Shown piece by piece: positions 17,049-25,206 of a stretch of DNA of 47,983 nt (the first letter of the stretch is position 1; every line of letters starts with the position of its first letter). The stretch spans positions 1 through 47,983 of the forward strand of contig JAEOSK010000020.1 in the NCBI GenBank assembly GCA_016840405.1. Direction: 5' to 3'. A model generated the notes under the pieces. It saw nothing but the letters and a program-made list of their open reading frames with translations, searched no databases and was not told the DNA's origin. The stretch comes from Candidatus Hermodarchaeum yapensis (GTDB lineage: Archaea; Asgardarchaeota; Hermodarchaeia; Hermodarchaeales; Hermodarchaeaceae). The translations under genes and the position numbers were made by a program.

Positions 17049-17801
17049 ATGCCAACCACTACTTTACCCTGGACAATCATCAGCTCACTAAAAGCGCTCC
17101 TTGGCGAGGACTATTCCATCACTGCCTTCGAAAGGCTCCCCAGCCGAAGAAATGAAGTCTTCAAAATCACCGGAACTCAACCTACAAAACCAACACCCAA
17201 AATCCTAATCGCAAAGTTATACCATCAACCCGGAATCGCCCACGAAACGTCCGTACTGAAAACAGCACAAGAGCACCAGATACCCGTCCCACAGGTTATT
17301 GGAACCACCTCCGATGTATTGGTTCTCGAATACATTCCTGGCCCAAATCTCTGTGACCTCATCAACGAAGGCCCAGACCCCAACTACGGACAACTCCTTG
17401 CCTCTTGGCTAGCCAAGTATCATACTGCCTTCCAACGTAATGATACACAAACCCTCATCAAAGGAGATTCACGCATTCGAAACTTTCTCTATCACCACGA
17501 CCACCTAGTTGGAGTTGATTTTGAAGAAAGCCACATTGGTCCTTACTTCGAAGATCTGGCGGTTGCATGTGCCTCCATATTGGACACAGACCCACTGTTT
17601 ACAAAAGAAAAACTCCAACTTTGCAGTATTTTTGTCGAAACATATGCTCCCCTTCACCAAATCGCGGACATACCTCGACTGAAAACAGCTGTGACCACAT
17701 TCATGATCAAGGCTCTGTGGAAAACCGCTGAACGAAGAGGTAATCCACCCGATCTTATTGAGAACATTTCACTTCTGGAAAAAGATGAAATCGTTTTTTA
17801 A
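17049..17801 (+). CDS. Aminoglycoside-phosphotransferase-like (APH/protein-kinase fold) small-molecule kinase
   Basis: The protein has 250 residues and an ATG start with GAGGA 8 bases upstream. It has a protein-kinase-like fold: a nucleotide-side Lys in ILIAKLYHQP, a hinge VLVLEYIPGP, a catalytic loop KGDSRIRNFLY with the Asp and Asn conserved, and a metal-binding DFEES in place of DFG. The usual His of the HGD motif is Lys. The short length suits APH/choline-kinase or KEOPS Bud32-like relatives. Bud32 is a possibility to exclude, but the P-loop region does not match it well. It is a single gene, divergent from the ModE-like regulator. The substrate is unknown, and antibiotic resistance should not be assumed. 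Confidence 0.68.
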   Translation: MPTTTLPWTIISSLKALLGEDYSITAFERLPSRRNEVFKITGTQPTKPTPKILIAKLYHQPGIAHETSVLKTAQEHQIPVPQVIGTTSDVLVLEYIPGPNLCDLINEGPDPNYGQLLASWLAKYHTAFQRNDTQTLIKGDSRIRNFLYHHDHLVGVDFEESHIGPYFEDLAVACASILDTDPLFTKEKLQLCSIFVETYAPLHQIADIPRLKTAVTTFMIKALWKTAERRGNPPDLIENISLLEKDEIVF

Positions 17802-17908
17802 CAAAGAATTTTGACATCGATTCGAGGATTCATCTTGAGTTAGGCAAACAGCGAGATTATTCAGAAAATATGAAATGTGCCGATTTCCACGCTAATTATT
17901 AGCCAAAA

Positions 17909-17918
17909 GCCTTTAAGT
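17909..17918 (+). promoter_or_regulatory. TATA box upstream of small membrane protein
   Basis: The A-rich AAAAGC element followed by CTTTAAG lies about 70 bases before the ATG at 17986, in an otherwise empty 175-bp gap. It matches the archaeal BRE/TATA form. Confidence 0.4.
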
Positions 17919-17985
17919 CGCCTCCATGCCATCAGAAACAACTCTTAAACAGAGTTGAAACAATAAAAACTATGAAGTGAAAAAA

Positions 17986-18309
17986 ATGTCTGACACTGCA
18001 AAGACTCTGGTGTTAATTGGCGGAATCCTCAACCTGCTCCTCGCCATCGGCATGATTGCTCTCTTTGCCATCATGTTCGGGTGGATGCTCTTAGATCCAA
18101 TGCTGATGATGTTTGCATTACTGGCTGGTGGAGTTTTTATCGCTCTAGCTGTACTCGGTCTGCTCTTTGGTATCTTACCTCTCATGTGGCGAGATAATCC
18201 AGGAGCGCATCGTGTTGGTCTCATCATTTTAGGAATTCTGTCCTTAGGCACCATTGGCGGACTCCTACTACTCATCGGTGGCATCATCGCTGAGGAAGAG
18301 AAGGCTTAG
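17986..18309 (+). CDS. Small membrane protein with four hydrophobic segments
   Basis: The protein has 107 residues from the ATG at 17986; the upstream GTG at 17977 more likely belongs to the ribosome binding site (AAGTGA). Hydrophobic helices lie at about 5-25, 30-50, 52-68 and 80-98, and the tail is EEEKA. The Gly/Leu/Ile-rich pattern resembles small DUF4064-type membrane proteins, but this is a weak resemblance. It has its own TATA box and a T-rich terminator, so it is a single transcription unit. Confidence 0.7.
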   Translation: MSDTAKTLVLIGGILNLLLAIGMIALFAIMFGWMLLDPMLMMFALLAGGVFIALAVLGLLFGILPLMWRDNPGAHRVGLIILGILSLGTIGGLLLLIGGIIAEEEKA

Positions 18310-18333
18310 AACCCATCGCTACCTCGATCAAAT

Positions 18334-18350
18334 TCTTTTTCCCTTTTTTT
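18334..18350 (+). terminator. T-rich transcription terminator
   Basis: The sequence CTTTTTCCCTTTTTTT lies 25 bases after the stop of the small membrane protein. Runs of T without a hairpin are the usual archaeal terminator. Confidence 0.5.
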
Positions 18351-18400
18351 ATTCGTTTAACTAGAGAGAAGGTTCACCGGAGTTTCGAGTCATTGACACA

Positions 18401-18409
18401 ACCTTTATG
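18401..18409 (+). promoter_or_regulatory. TATA-like element upstream of fen
   Basis: ACCTTTATG lies about 65 bases before the chosen TTG start of FEN1, in a short intergenic gap. It is a weaker match to the TATA consensus. Confidence 0.3.
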
Positions 18410-18473
18410 GAGGCATCATGCTAGGAGTGAAGCAGATTATTAATCGATCCGATTGATGAAGAAGGTGTACGTT

Positions 18474-19502
18474 TTGGGTGTTAAACTAGCGCCCCTTGTT
18501 ACTCCACAGGTGTTAACCCTAGAGGCATTGAGGGGGCGTTCTTTCGCCGTGGATGCAGCTAATCAGCTTCATCAGTTTCTAGCGTTGATTCGGACACCTG
18601 ACGGAGTGCCATTGAAAGATCGTGAGGGGCGCGTGACATCGCATTTGGTGGGACTCCTATATCGAACAACACGGCTTATCACGGAGTATGATTTGAAACT
18701 TATTTTCGTCTTTGATGGGAAACCTCCTGATTTGAAATCAGACGAAATTGAAAAACGTCGGGAGCAACGGACTCGGGCAGAACACGAATATCAGGAAGCG
18801 GTAGCGAAGGGGGATATGAAAACTGCCTGGTCGAAGGCAGTGGCTACAGGGCGTCTAACTCGTTCAATGGCTGAAGAAGCCCAACAGGTATTAGCTTACC
18901 TGGGCATTCCCTACGTTCAAGCACCTGGCGAAGGAGAAGCCCAAGCGGCCTATATGGTTCAACGGGGAGATGCCTGGGCCACAGCAAGCCGTGATTTTGA
19001 TACACTCCTTTTTGGGACCCCCAGACTTTTGCGCTACCTCACTCTTACTGGAAGAAAACGACTTCCTAGTAAAGGCACTTCTGTTCCCCTCCAACCCGAA
19101 CTCATCGACTTGAATAAATTCCTCTCAGAGTATAATATCAGTCGTGAACAATTGGTTGATATGGCGCTTCTCATTGGAACTGATTTTAATTCTGGCGTAC
19201 CGCAAATTGGTCCGAAAACTGCGTTGAAACTAATCGTGGAAAACAATACCTTGGATAATCTGCCTGGTAAAATCTTAGAACAGCTTCCACCCAATTATCA
19301 TAAAATACGAAGAATTTTCTTAGACCATCCTATCTCAGATGAGTATGATATTGCACCAAAGCCCATCGACAAGGACGGGTTGATTCAATTTCTTTGCCAT
19401 GAGCGAGGATTCTCAGAAACTCGCGTAACGAATGTTGTAGATCGTTTGTTGAAAGCCAAAGAGGGTCAACAGCAACAAAGCCTCGATGCCTGGTCTGGCT
19501 AA
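18474..19502 (+). CDS. fen: Flap endonuclease 1
   Basis: The protein has 342 residues. I chose the TTG at 18474 because it gives MGVKLAPLVTP, the FEN1 N-terminus with the conserved Gly2, and AGAAGGTG lies just upstream; the frame is open seven codons earlier. It removes 5' flaps during Okazaki-fragment maturation and repair. N-domain motifs are AVDAANQLHQFL, VFDGKPP and REGRVTSHL. I-domain motifs are PGEGEAQAAY and SRDFDTLLFG. The helix-hairpin-helix region reads GTDFNSGVPQIGPKTAL. All metal-binding acidic residues look present. The C-terminus QSLDAWSG is a PCNA-binding box whose second aromatic is replaced by Ser. It is convergent with the next gene, 9 bp between stops. Confidence 0.95.
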   Translation: MGVKLAPLVTPQVLTLEALRGRSFAVDAANQLHQFLALIRTPDGVPLKDREGRVTSHLVGLLYRTTRLITEYDLKLIFVFDGKPPDLKSDEIEKRREQRTRAEHEYQEAVAKGDMKTAWSKAVATGRLTRSMAEEAQQVLAYLGIPYVQAPGEGEAQAAYMVQRGDAWATASRDFDTLLFGTPRLLRYLTLTGRKRLPSKGTSVPLQPELIDLNKFLSEYNISREQLVDMALLIGTDFNSGVPQIGPKTALKLIVENNTLDNLPGKILEQLPPNYHKIRRIFLDHPISDEYDIAPKPIDKDGLIQFLCHERGFSETRVTNVVDRLLKAKEGQQQQSLDAWSG

Positions 19503-19511
19503 TCTTTTGGG

Positions 19512-21200
19512 TTATAGTGAGAGAAGGCTTGTCCAATAGTCAGCTACTTGTTCTCTCGTTTCATAGGTTAAGAGTCCATAATTGGCTAGTTGTCGAGTAC
19601 CACGTTGAACGTGTTCAGTACTGAAAGGTCGAGTGATCCAATCCGCTCCGCGAGCTTTGTCATCCAGCGTCTGTCGGAACAGGGGGCTAGCTCTGATTTC
19701 AGTTCGAAGCAACTGAATCAATTGTTCTCCAAAAACGTCATCATAAAATTTCACGCTGTATTGGGTTTGGGACCCTTCATTGAGCCGGAGTGGAGGAATC
19801 ACACCATATCGTCCCTCACCTTGACCAATTTTTACAGCAAAAATCGGGATAACTAACCGCATAAGTGGCAGATATCCTTGCAATGTGTCAGCTGGGGCAC
19901 TGATGGTCTCAAATTGTTGCTGCTCGCCTTCAAGTTGGTCTCTTAGCTTCTTGGTGGCACCCTTCAATTCAGTGTGTAACTTTACTGTTGCTTCCCGAAC
20001 CATGCTTAGTTCAGCTAGTTGAGCATCAGTGGCTTCCTCTTCTCTGGGTTGCCGCGTGTACGTTATTGTCCCACTGGGGAACGGCGAAGGGCTAGGTGCT
20101 GCTGGCTGTAACAATGGCTCCTCCTGACCCCACTGAGACTGAAGCTTAGCTTCATGAAGTTGCTCGCTTTTTTGTTCAAGATTTTTAATGGCTTGTTGGA
20201 TAATCTCTTGAAATGCACTTGTCGTGTTCTGCAATTCAAGTAAACGTGTTTTTACATTTGCCAGATGCCATTCGGCTTCTATGGGTTTAGTTTGAATTTG
20301 ACTAACTAATCGGCGACACTGCTCGGACGAAACCCCGAGTGATTTTTCTAACTGGCTAATTAAACCAACAAGCTCGCCGGAAATCCGTTCCTTTGTTTGG
20401 TCCAACTCCAGAGAAGGCTCCTCCGCGAAAAATGATGGGTCCGGTTCACTTTCAATATGTGGTGCCTCCCATCGAAGAGTCGCCCCTGGAGACATCCGAT
20501 CCTGTCGGGCATCAAGGAGACGAATCTGTTCATCTACAAATTCATCAATCAAAATCTCTGCTTGACCTAACTGGGCAAGTTCGTCGTCAAGCCGTGCTCG
20601 TTCGTTCCGAAATAGAATTCCTACATCATGAATCTCTTTGGTCGAAAGACGTGAGCTTAAACAAACATCTTCTCGGGGTGGTGCTATAGCTGAATCAACG
20701 AGTAGTCGCAATGTTTCAATCATGGTTGGTAACATGGCATTACGAATGACAATCAATTCACTAGTCGGCTTCTCAAAGGTTTGAATAAATTCCCCTAGGA
20801 GCTTTGGAACCAGCTCCATTTTCTCGATACTACGAAGTTTTTCTCGCATCTGAACAAGCGAAGGAATTGAGGAGTGACGAACCGAAATGGTAGGTTCCCC
20901 GACTCCACTGATTATTAAACTCCGACCTGGTAAGGCATGAACCAAGAAGAAAGGCACGTATACTCGGGATAAATACACATAGGGAATGGGTTCTTGCACT
21001 TGTGTTCGTAAATACATTAGAGCAGAAACCAAATCAGCTTCTGGTGTGGACGAAAAGCCATTCTTCATGGCTTCAGGAGGACCCTGAATAAATGAAGCAA
21101 CCTTTGTAATGGCCACTTTGCCACCCCAGGATAATAAGCCTACCCGCAAATTGAACAACACAGGGCGAAGTATAATCTTTTTGGCTAAGGTCTTCAACAA
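19512..21200 (-). CDS. Unrecognised coiled-coil protein
   Basis: The protein has up to 562 residues. The first start is a TTG at 21200 without a clear ribbon site, and Met45 (21068) is an alternative. The N-terminal 120 residues are mixed alpha/beta (VYLSRVYVPFFLVHALPG). A long helical part (about 130-450) contains Gln/Glu-rich coiled coil, interrupted by a Pro-rich linker (about 360-385). The C-terminal 110 residues form a compact-looking domain ending in a Tyr/Trp-rich helix. There is no signal peptide, Walker motif or Cys pattern. It is divergent from the flavoprotein gene, 34 bp away, and convergent with FEN1. No function can be assigned. Confidence 0.7.
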   Translation of the reverse strand: MLKTLAKKIILRPVLFNLRVGLLSWGGKVAITKVASFIQGPPEAMKNGFSSTPEADLVSALMYLRTQVQEPIPYVYLSRVYVPFFLVHALPGRSLIISGVGEPTISVRHSSIPSLVQMREKLRSIEKMELVPKLLGEFIQTFEKPTSELIVIRNAMLPTMIETLRLLVDSAIAPPREDVCLSSRLSTKEIHDVGILFRNERARLDDELAQLGQAEILIDEFVDEQIRLLDARQDRMSPGATLRWEAPHIESEPDPSFFAEEPSLELDQTKERISGELVGLISQLEKSLGVSSEQCRRLVSQIQTKPIEAEWHLANVKTRLLELQNTTSAFQEIIQQAIKNLEQKSEQLHEAKLQSQWGQEEPLLQPAAPSPSPFPSGTITYTRQPREEEATDAQLAELSMVREATVKLHTELKGATKKLRDQLEGEQQQFETISAPADTLQGYLPLMRLVIPIFAVKIGQGEGRYGVIPPLRLNEGSQTQYSVKFYDDVFGEQLIQLLRTEIRASPLFRQTLDDKARGADWITRPFSTEHVQRGTRQLANYGLLTYETREQVADYWTSLLSL

Positions 21201-21234
21201 GGTTAGAAAAATAATTCTTCGGAATTGAATTCAA

Positions 21235-22605
21235 ATGACACAAAAGATACTGATAATTGGTTGTGGCACAGCCGGCGCGGCTGCAACGTTAATGGCGAGA
21301 AAAACTAATCGCAAAGCTGAAATCACAATACTCCAAAACGAATCACTACCCGAATACAGTCGATGCGGCTTACCCTATACCATCAATCGCAAAATACCCC
21401 AACTTGAAGATGTTATCATTCACCCCAACTCGTTTTATACTGGAAAACTCATCCGAGCCGACCTCCAGTTGAACACAGAAGCAACGAAAGTCGATATAAA
21501 GGCTAAGAATGTCACCACAAAAGATAACCAAGGGCAAACCAACACCCTTCCTTTCGACTCTCTGGTTTTTGCTACTGGTACACAACCTAGTATTCCACCA
21601 ATTGATGGACTTGATGCATCACATGTTCATCGACTTCATACATTCGAAGACGCTCGACAATTGCAAACCCTCGCAAAGAAAGGAACTGAAGTTGCAATAA
21701 TCGGCGCGGGGCTAGTCGGACTCGAAACTGCTGAAGCCTTTCACACTCTAGGCTTGAACGTCACAGTCATCGAGTTCCTCAACCAAGTTCTCCCCGCCAT
21801 GATCGACGAAGAGCTAGGGTTCATCGTCAAAGAACAAATGGAAGCCAAAGGGGTCACAGTCAAACTAGGAACTGCTGCAAAAGCAGTCGCAAAATCCCAT
21901 GTCTTGGTTGCGGATCGAGAAACCCAGAATGAAGAGAAAATTCCTGCTAGCTTAGTGGTTGTTGCTACAGGTGTGCGAGCGAATACAACATTAGCCAAAG
22001 AGAGTGGCATCAAAATTGGTGAACGTGGGGGCATTTTGGTGGACAATCGAATGGAAACCAACGTCAAAGACATCTATGCTGCAGGAGATTGTGCCGAACA
22101 CCTTGATTTGGTAACACAACAGTCAATCGTTTCCGGTCTTGGTTCCATAGCATTAAGGCAAGGGGAAGTAGCAGGAGTTAATGCAGCCGGAGGTAGTGCA
22201 GAACTACCTGGCGTTGTCTTGGCTAGAACAACTCATCTCTTCGGGTTAGAAATCGCCGGAGTTGGTCCCACACGTGTCGCCGCTGATCGTGCTAACCTCC
22301 CAATATTAGCTGGCAAATTCAAAGGGATGCCCACCGCCGAATACTATCCCAGTGACGAAGAAGTTACAGTCAAACTCTTAGCAAATAAAGAAACAGGACG
22401 ATTCCTTGGCGGACAAGTCGTTGGACCATGTGCCCATCAACGCGTGAACGTCCTCAGCGCTGCGCTCTCAACAAATATGACAATTCGACAAGTAGCAGAT
22501 CTCGAAACCTGTTATGCTCCCCCGGTTGCCCCAATTCGTGAACCAGTAACGCTCGCTGCCCAAATCCTAGCTCTACGTTTCGAAAAGATGAAACAACGAA
22601 AATAA
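21235..22605 (+). CDS. CoA-disulfide reductase / NADH oxidase family flavoprotein
   Basis: The protein has 456 residues with an ATG start. It has an FAD-binding Rossmann motif at the N-terminus (IIGCGTAGAAA, about 7-17) and a redox-active Cys44 in YSRCGLPY, the single-Cys centre of CoA-disulfide reductases, NADH oxidases and related enzymes. An ATG motif (FATGTQPS) is followed by a second Rossmann motif for NAD(P)H (IIGAGLVGLE, about 155-164). The FAD-binding AAGDCAE and a C-terminal dimerisation domain are present. It is likely a cytoplasmic NAD(P)H-dependent disulfide or oxygen reductase. It lies next to the hydrogenase cluster but is convergent with it, so a shared redox role is only suggested. 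Confidence 0.88.
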   Translation: MTQKILIIGCGTAGAAATLMARKTNRKAEITILQNESLPEYSRCGLPYTINRKIPQLEDVIIHPNSFYTGKLIRADLQLNTEATKVDIKAKNVTTKDNQGQTNTLPFDSLVFATGTQPSIPPIDGLDASHVHRLHTFEDARQLQTLAKKGTEVAIIGAGLVGLETAEAFHTLGLNVTVIEFLNQVLPAMIDEELGFIVKEQMEAKGVTVKLGTAAKAVAKSHVLVADRETQNEEKIPASLVVVATGVRANTTLAKESGIKIGERGGILVDNRMETNVKDIYAAGDCAEHLDLVTQQSIVSGLGSIALRQGEVAGVNAAGGSAELPGVVLARTTHLFGLEIAGVGPTRVAADRANLPILAGKFKGMPTAEYYPSDEEVTVKLLANKETGRFLGGQVVGPCAHQRVNVLSAALSTNMTIRQVADLETCYAPPVAPIREPVTLAAQILALRFEKMKQRK

Positions 22606-22623
22606 GAACCAAAAACCAACCAT

Positions 22624-23073
22624 TCACTCACTTTGCTTTAACTTCTCTATGGCTAAAGCCACTCCTTGAATTATCGCTTCGGGCTTAGGTGGACAACCCG
22701 GAACATACACATCTACTGGGATTGCTGTATCCACACCACCTACAATTGTATGAGTCTCTTCGATGTTTGCCCCTTCTCCTTCAACAAAAATCCCTCCAGT
22801 ACACGCACAAGTTCCTAATGCAATAACCTTCTTTGGAGCAAGCATCTGATCAAAAATCCGTTTCACAAAGACCTTCGAGTGTTTGGACACACAACCATTC
22901 GTTATGAGAATATCTGCATGACGAGGATTTTGTTTCCACAGCACCCCTAGACGCTCAACATCGAATCGAGGTGTCAATACATCCAGAACCTCAATATCAC
23001 AGTTATTACAGCCACCCGCATGGAGGACAGCTATCCAAGGCGATTTTCCACGAGCCCAGCTCATAATACCCAT
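22624..23073 (-). CDS. Group 4 [NiFe]-hydrogenase small subunit (NuoB/EchC/HycG-like)
   Basis: The protein has 149 residues from the ATG at 23073, with GAGGTGG 7 bases upstream. Four Cys ligands of the proximal [4Fe-4S] cluster are present: C22 and C25 (GGCNNCDIE), the Cys of GTCACTGG and that of PGCPPKP. The short length with one cluster is typical of group 4 hydrogenase and complex I subunits. It passes electrons between the large subunit and the ferredoxin-like subunit on the inner face of the membrane. It is the last gene of the operon, 12 bp after HyfE. Confidence 0.9.
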   Translation of the reverse strand: MGIMSWARGKSPWIAVLHAGGCNNCDIEVLDVLTPRFDVERLGVLWKQNPRHADILITNGCVSKHSKVFVKRIFDQMLAPKKVIALGTCACTGGIFVEGEGANIEETHTIVGGVDTAIPVDVYVPGCPPKPEAIIQGVALAIEKLKQSE

Positions 23074-23085
23074 CCATCTTCCACC

Positions 23086-23670
23086 TCAATATCGCAAGTC
23101 CTTCAGGTCCTTGGTGCTCATCGTTCCCTTCAACACGAAGACTCGTTGAGCAAATACTAGCAACACCAGAATGAGAATGCTCGAAAAGAACATCAACATT
23201 GCTTCAATCATAATATCGAACCCAGGAATTAGCAAATGAATCGAACAAATCAAAATCGATAAGCTAGCCACGCTCTTTCTCAAATCGGTCTTGGTCAACA
23301 GTCCAAAGACCCCAATCATGATTAATACCCATTCTATCCCACCAACACCCAGAACGTTAAACGAGATGACATATGTGATAATTCCAAACACAAAGAGTAA
23401 ACCAATAGAAAAAACAGGGTGCATGAGGGGCGGCTCTTCCGATTGTTTTGTATGAACCGTTGTAATGAAAATAGCGATTGGAACGAGAACGATTGCATAA
23501 ATGGCAAGGGGAATTATTTCCATGAAGGTCCCTTCAAGAAATGCTCCAATGATGAAAAAGGCACCGAGAATCCCGAGCAAAACAGTGACAATCCGAAAAT
23601 CGCGGATTTCAATGATGGCAACTGCTATGATAAGAATGATCAGTCCAATAATCAGATTCAGGTCTCCCAC
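23086..23670 (-). CDS. HyfE-like hydrogenase membrane subunit
   Basis: The protein has about 194 residues from a GTG at 23670. The frame is open to a TTG at 23730, but that would overlap the ferredoxin gene by 73 bases, and the GTG start places the first membrane helix at the N-terminus as in E. coli HyfE. Six or seven helices are predicted. The segment FGLLTKTDLRKSVASLSIL matches the NuoK/MnhC-like part of HyfE, which lies next to antiporter-like subunits. The overlap with the upstream gene is 13 bases, consistent with translational coupling. It is part of the ion-moving membrane arm. Confidence 0.75.
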   Translation of the reverse strand: MGDLNLIIGLIILIIAVAIIEIRDFRIVTVLLGILGAFFIIGAFLEGTFMEIIPLAIYAIVLVPIAIFITTVHTKQSEEPPLMHPVFSIGLLFVFGIITYVISFNVLGVGGIEWVLIMIGVFGLLTKTDLRKSVASLSILICSIHLLIPGFDIMIEAMLMFFSSILILVLLVFAQRVFVLKGTMSTKDLKDLRY

Positions 23671-24224
23671 CTCTGCGAATAATACTTCTGAGTATGCGTA
23701 TTCAACTGGTAACTTAACTTTCTCCGACAATCAACACAAAGATTCTCATACTTGGCAAGATCAGCTGCTACTTCATCCACAATTCGAGGATCGATGTTTT
23801 CCAAAATGCGTTCCTTCACTTTTGCTAAGTGTTCTTTTGTAGATACAACTGCATTGCATTCCTTACATCGAACTAGTTTGAACTCGATTGAGACATCTGC
23901 CTCCTTCTTATCATAAGCAGCCAGTTCAAACCTATCAGAAAGAGCAATACCATCTTCTGGGCAAATGTCCTCACAGCGACCACAGAATATACATCTGGGG
24001 TAATGAATACTTAGTCGGCGAGTTTTTCCTTTATCTTCAATGGAAATCGCTTTAGCGGAACAGCACACCGCACAGGCACCACAACCAATGCAGTTATCGT
24101 CTTTGAACTGGGGAAGTCCACGAATGCCAGGTGGAACATGACTGGGCGGACCATGAGGATATTTCGTAGTAGCTGGCTTGAAGAGAGCCTTCAATGCTTC
24201 CTTAATTGCTGTAATTTTAACCAT
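23658..24224 (-). CDS. Hydrogenase ferredoxin-like subunit (NuoI/HyfH-like) with extra C-terminal Cys pairs
   Basis: The protein has 188 residues from the ATG at 24224, with GGTGG upstream; the preceding stop is 1 base away. Two [4Fe-4S] motifs are present, CIGCGACAVCCS and CIFCGRCEDICPEDG. The C-terminal half adds CKEC and CVDC, a four-Cys set that could hold zinc or another cluster. The first motif ends CCS instead of CPS/CPT, so its fourth ligand has no following Pro. Its role is electron transfer between ferredoxin and the small subunit. The gene order (NuoH, NuoI, HyfE, NuoB) supports the assignment. Confidence 0.88.
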   Translation of the reverse strand: MVKITAIKEALKALFKPATTKYPHGPPSHVPPGIRGLPQFKDDNCIGCGACAVCCSAKAISIEDKGKTRRLSIHYPRCIFCGRCEDICPEDGIALSDRFELAAYDKKEADVSIEFKLVRCKECNAVVSTKEHLAKVKERILENIDPRIVDEVAADLAKYENLCVDCRRKLSYQLNTHTQKYYSQRWET

Positions 24225-24225
24225 T

Positions 24226-25206
24226 TCAGAATCCCACCACAATTCGGATCAAGGAAATGAGAGCGAAAGCCAAGCACACTGTCAGGAACCACTTGAACAC
24301 ATGGCTAATCCGATATCGAGCACTAGCTACGTGAATTATTGTCATTATGATGGTAATGCTGAGACACTTGAGGAGAAAGACTAGAATACTAATTGGAAAA
24401 ATCAGACCCGAGCCTCCCCCCAGGTAGAGGTCAACAAAGAGGGCGGTGAAGACATAAAATCGAAAGAGTCGAGCTAGCTCAAAGATTCCTAATAATGGTC
24501 CTCCATATTCGGTAAGTGGTCCAGCAAAGATTTCTTGCTCAGCCTCAGGAATATCGCCAAAGGGTCGCATCCACGATTTCGTCAGTAATGCCAGGAAAAG
24601 GGCTAAGGCTGCGAATGGATAGTGGAAAATAAACCAATTCGGAAGAACGGTCCACAAGAAATTACCCTCCTGAGCTAAGATGACATCGGTAATTGAGAGT
24701 GTGAAACCGTAACCACCGCGAGCCAGAGCAAGGGGCGGAATGAGAATCGCAATAGCAAGAGGAAGTTCCACACTGAGAATAATCGCAACTTCTCGACTCG
24801 CCCCGATCTTTCCCCAAGGTGAACCAGATGCCCATCCTGCAATGACAAAGGCGAGAGAGAACATCACGGAAAAGTAGAGAACCACAATAAGGTCCCACGA
24901 CAGGGGACCAGGCCAGTAAGGGATTCCCGGGGGAATCATAAAGCTGAGAATGAGGATCGCGCTTAACGCTACTAAGGGTGAAAGAATATACAGAAATTTA
25001 TTGGCTAAACACGGAATGAAACGTTCCTTACCAAATAATTTGATAATGTCTGCGACTGGTTGAACCAAAGGAGGTCCACGTCTAGCCTGTAATCGTGCGG
25101 ATAATTTTCGAAATACCCAAGCGCCTACCCAACTGAAAAAGAAGGCTAGTCCAATTGCTGCAAAATAAAGCCCTAAGATGAATAGAAAGTCCACAAGTGT
25201 TACCAT
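24226..25206 (-). CDS. Hydrogenase membrane subunit NuoH/HyfC-like
   Basis: The protein has 326 residues from the ATG at 25206, whose first base overlaps the TAA of the NuoL-like gene; GGTGGATATA precedes it. About eight membrane helices are predicted. Conserved segments are RRGPPLVQPVADIIKLFGKE, ASGSPWGKIGASREV, FGDIPEAEQEIFAGPLTEYG and FELARLFRFYV, which hold the acidic residues of the NuoH quinone-chamber region retained in Ech, Mbh and Hyf hydrogenases. It links the soluble module to the ion-translocating arm. It is transcribed between the NuoL-like and ferredoxin-like genes. Confidence 0.93.
   Translation of the reverse strand: MVTLVDFLFILGLYFAAIGLAFFFSWVGAWVFRKLSARLQARRGPPLVQPVADIIKLFGKERFIPCLANKFLYILSPLVALSAILILSFMIPPGIPYWPGPLSWDLIVVLYFSVMFSLAFVIAGWASGSPWGKIGASREVAIILSVELPLAIAILIPPLALARGGYGFTLSITDVILAQEGNFLWTVLPNWFIFHYPFAALALFLALLTKSWMRPFGDIPEAEQEIFAGPLTEYGGPLLGIFELARLFRFYVFTALFVDLYLGGGSGLIFPISILVFLLKCLSITIIMTIIHVASARYRISHVFKWFLTVCLAFALISLIRIVVGF

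Noticed and set aside
17049..17801. Antibiotic-resistance aminoglycoside phosphotransferase
   Set aside because: The fold is shared but the HGD His is absent and no substrate-binding signature is visible; resistance cannot be claimed.
23671..23730. 20-codon upstream extension of HyfE
   Set aside because: It starts at a TTG, lies within the ferredoxin gene and has no membrane character; the GTG at 23670 fits HyfE length and topology.
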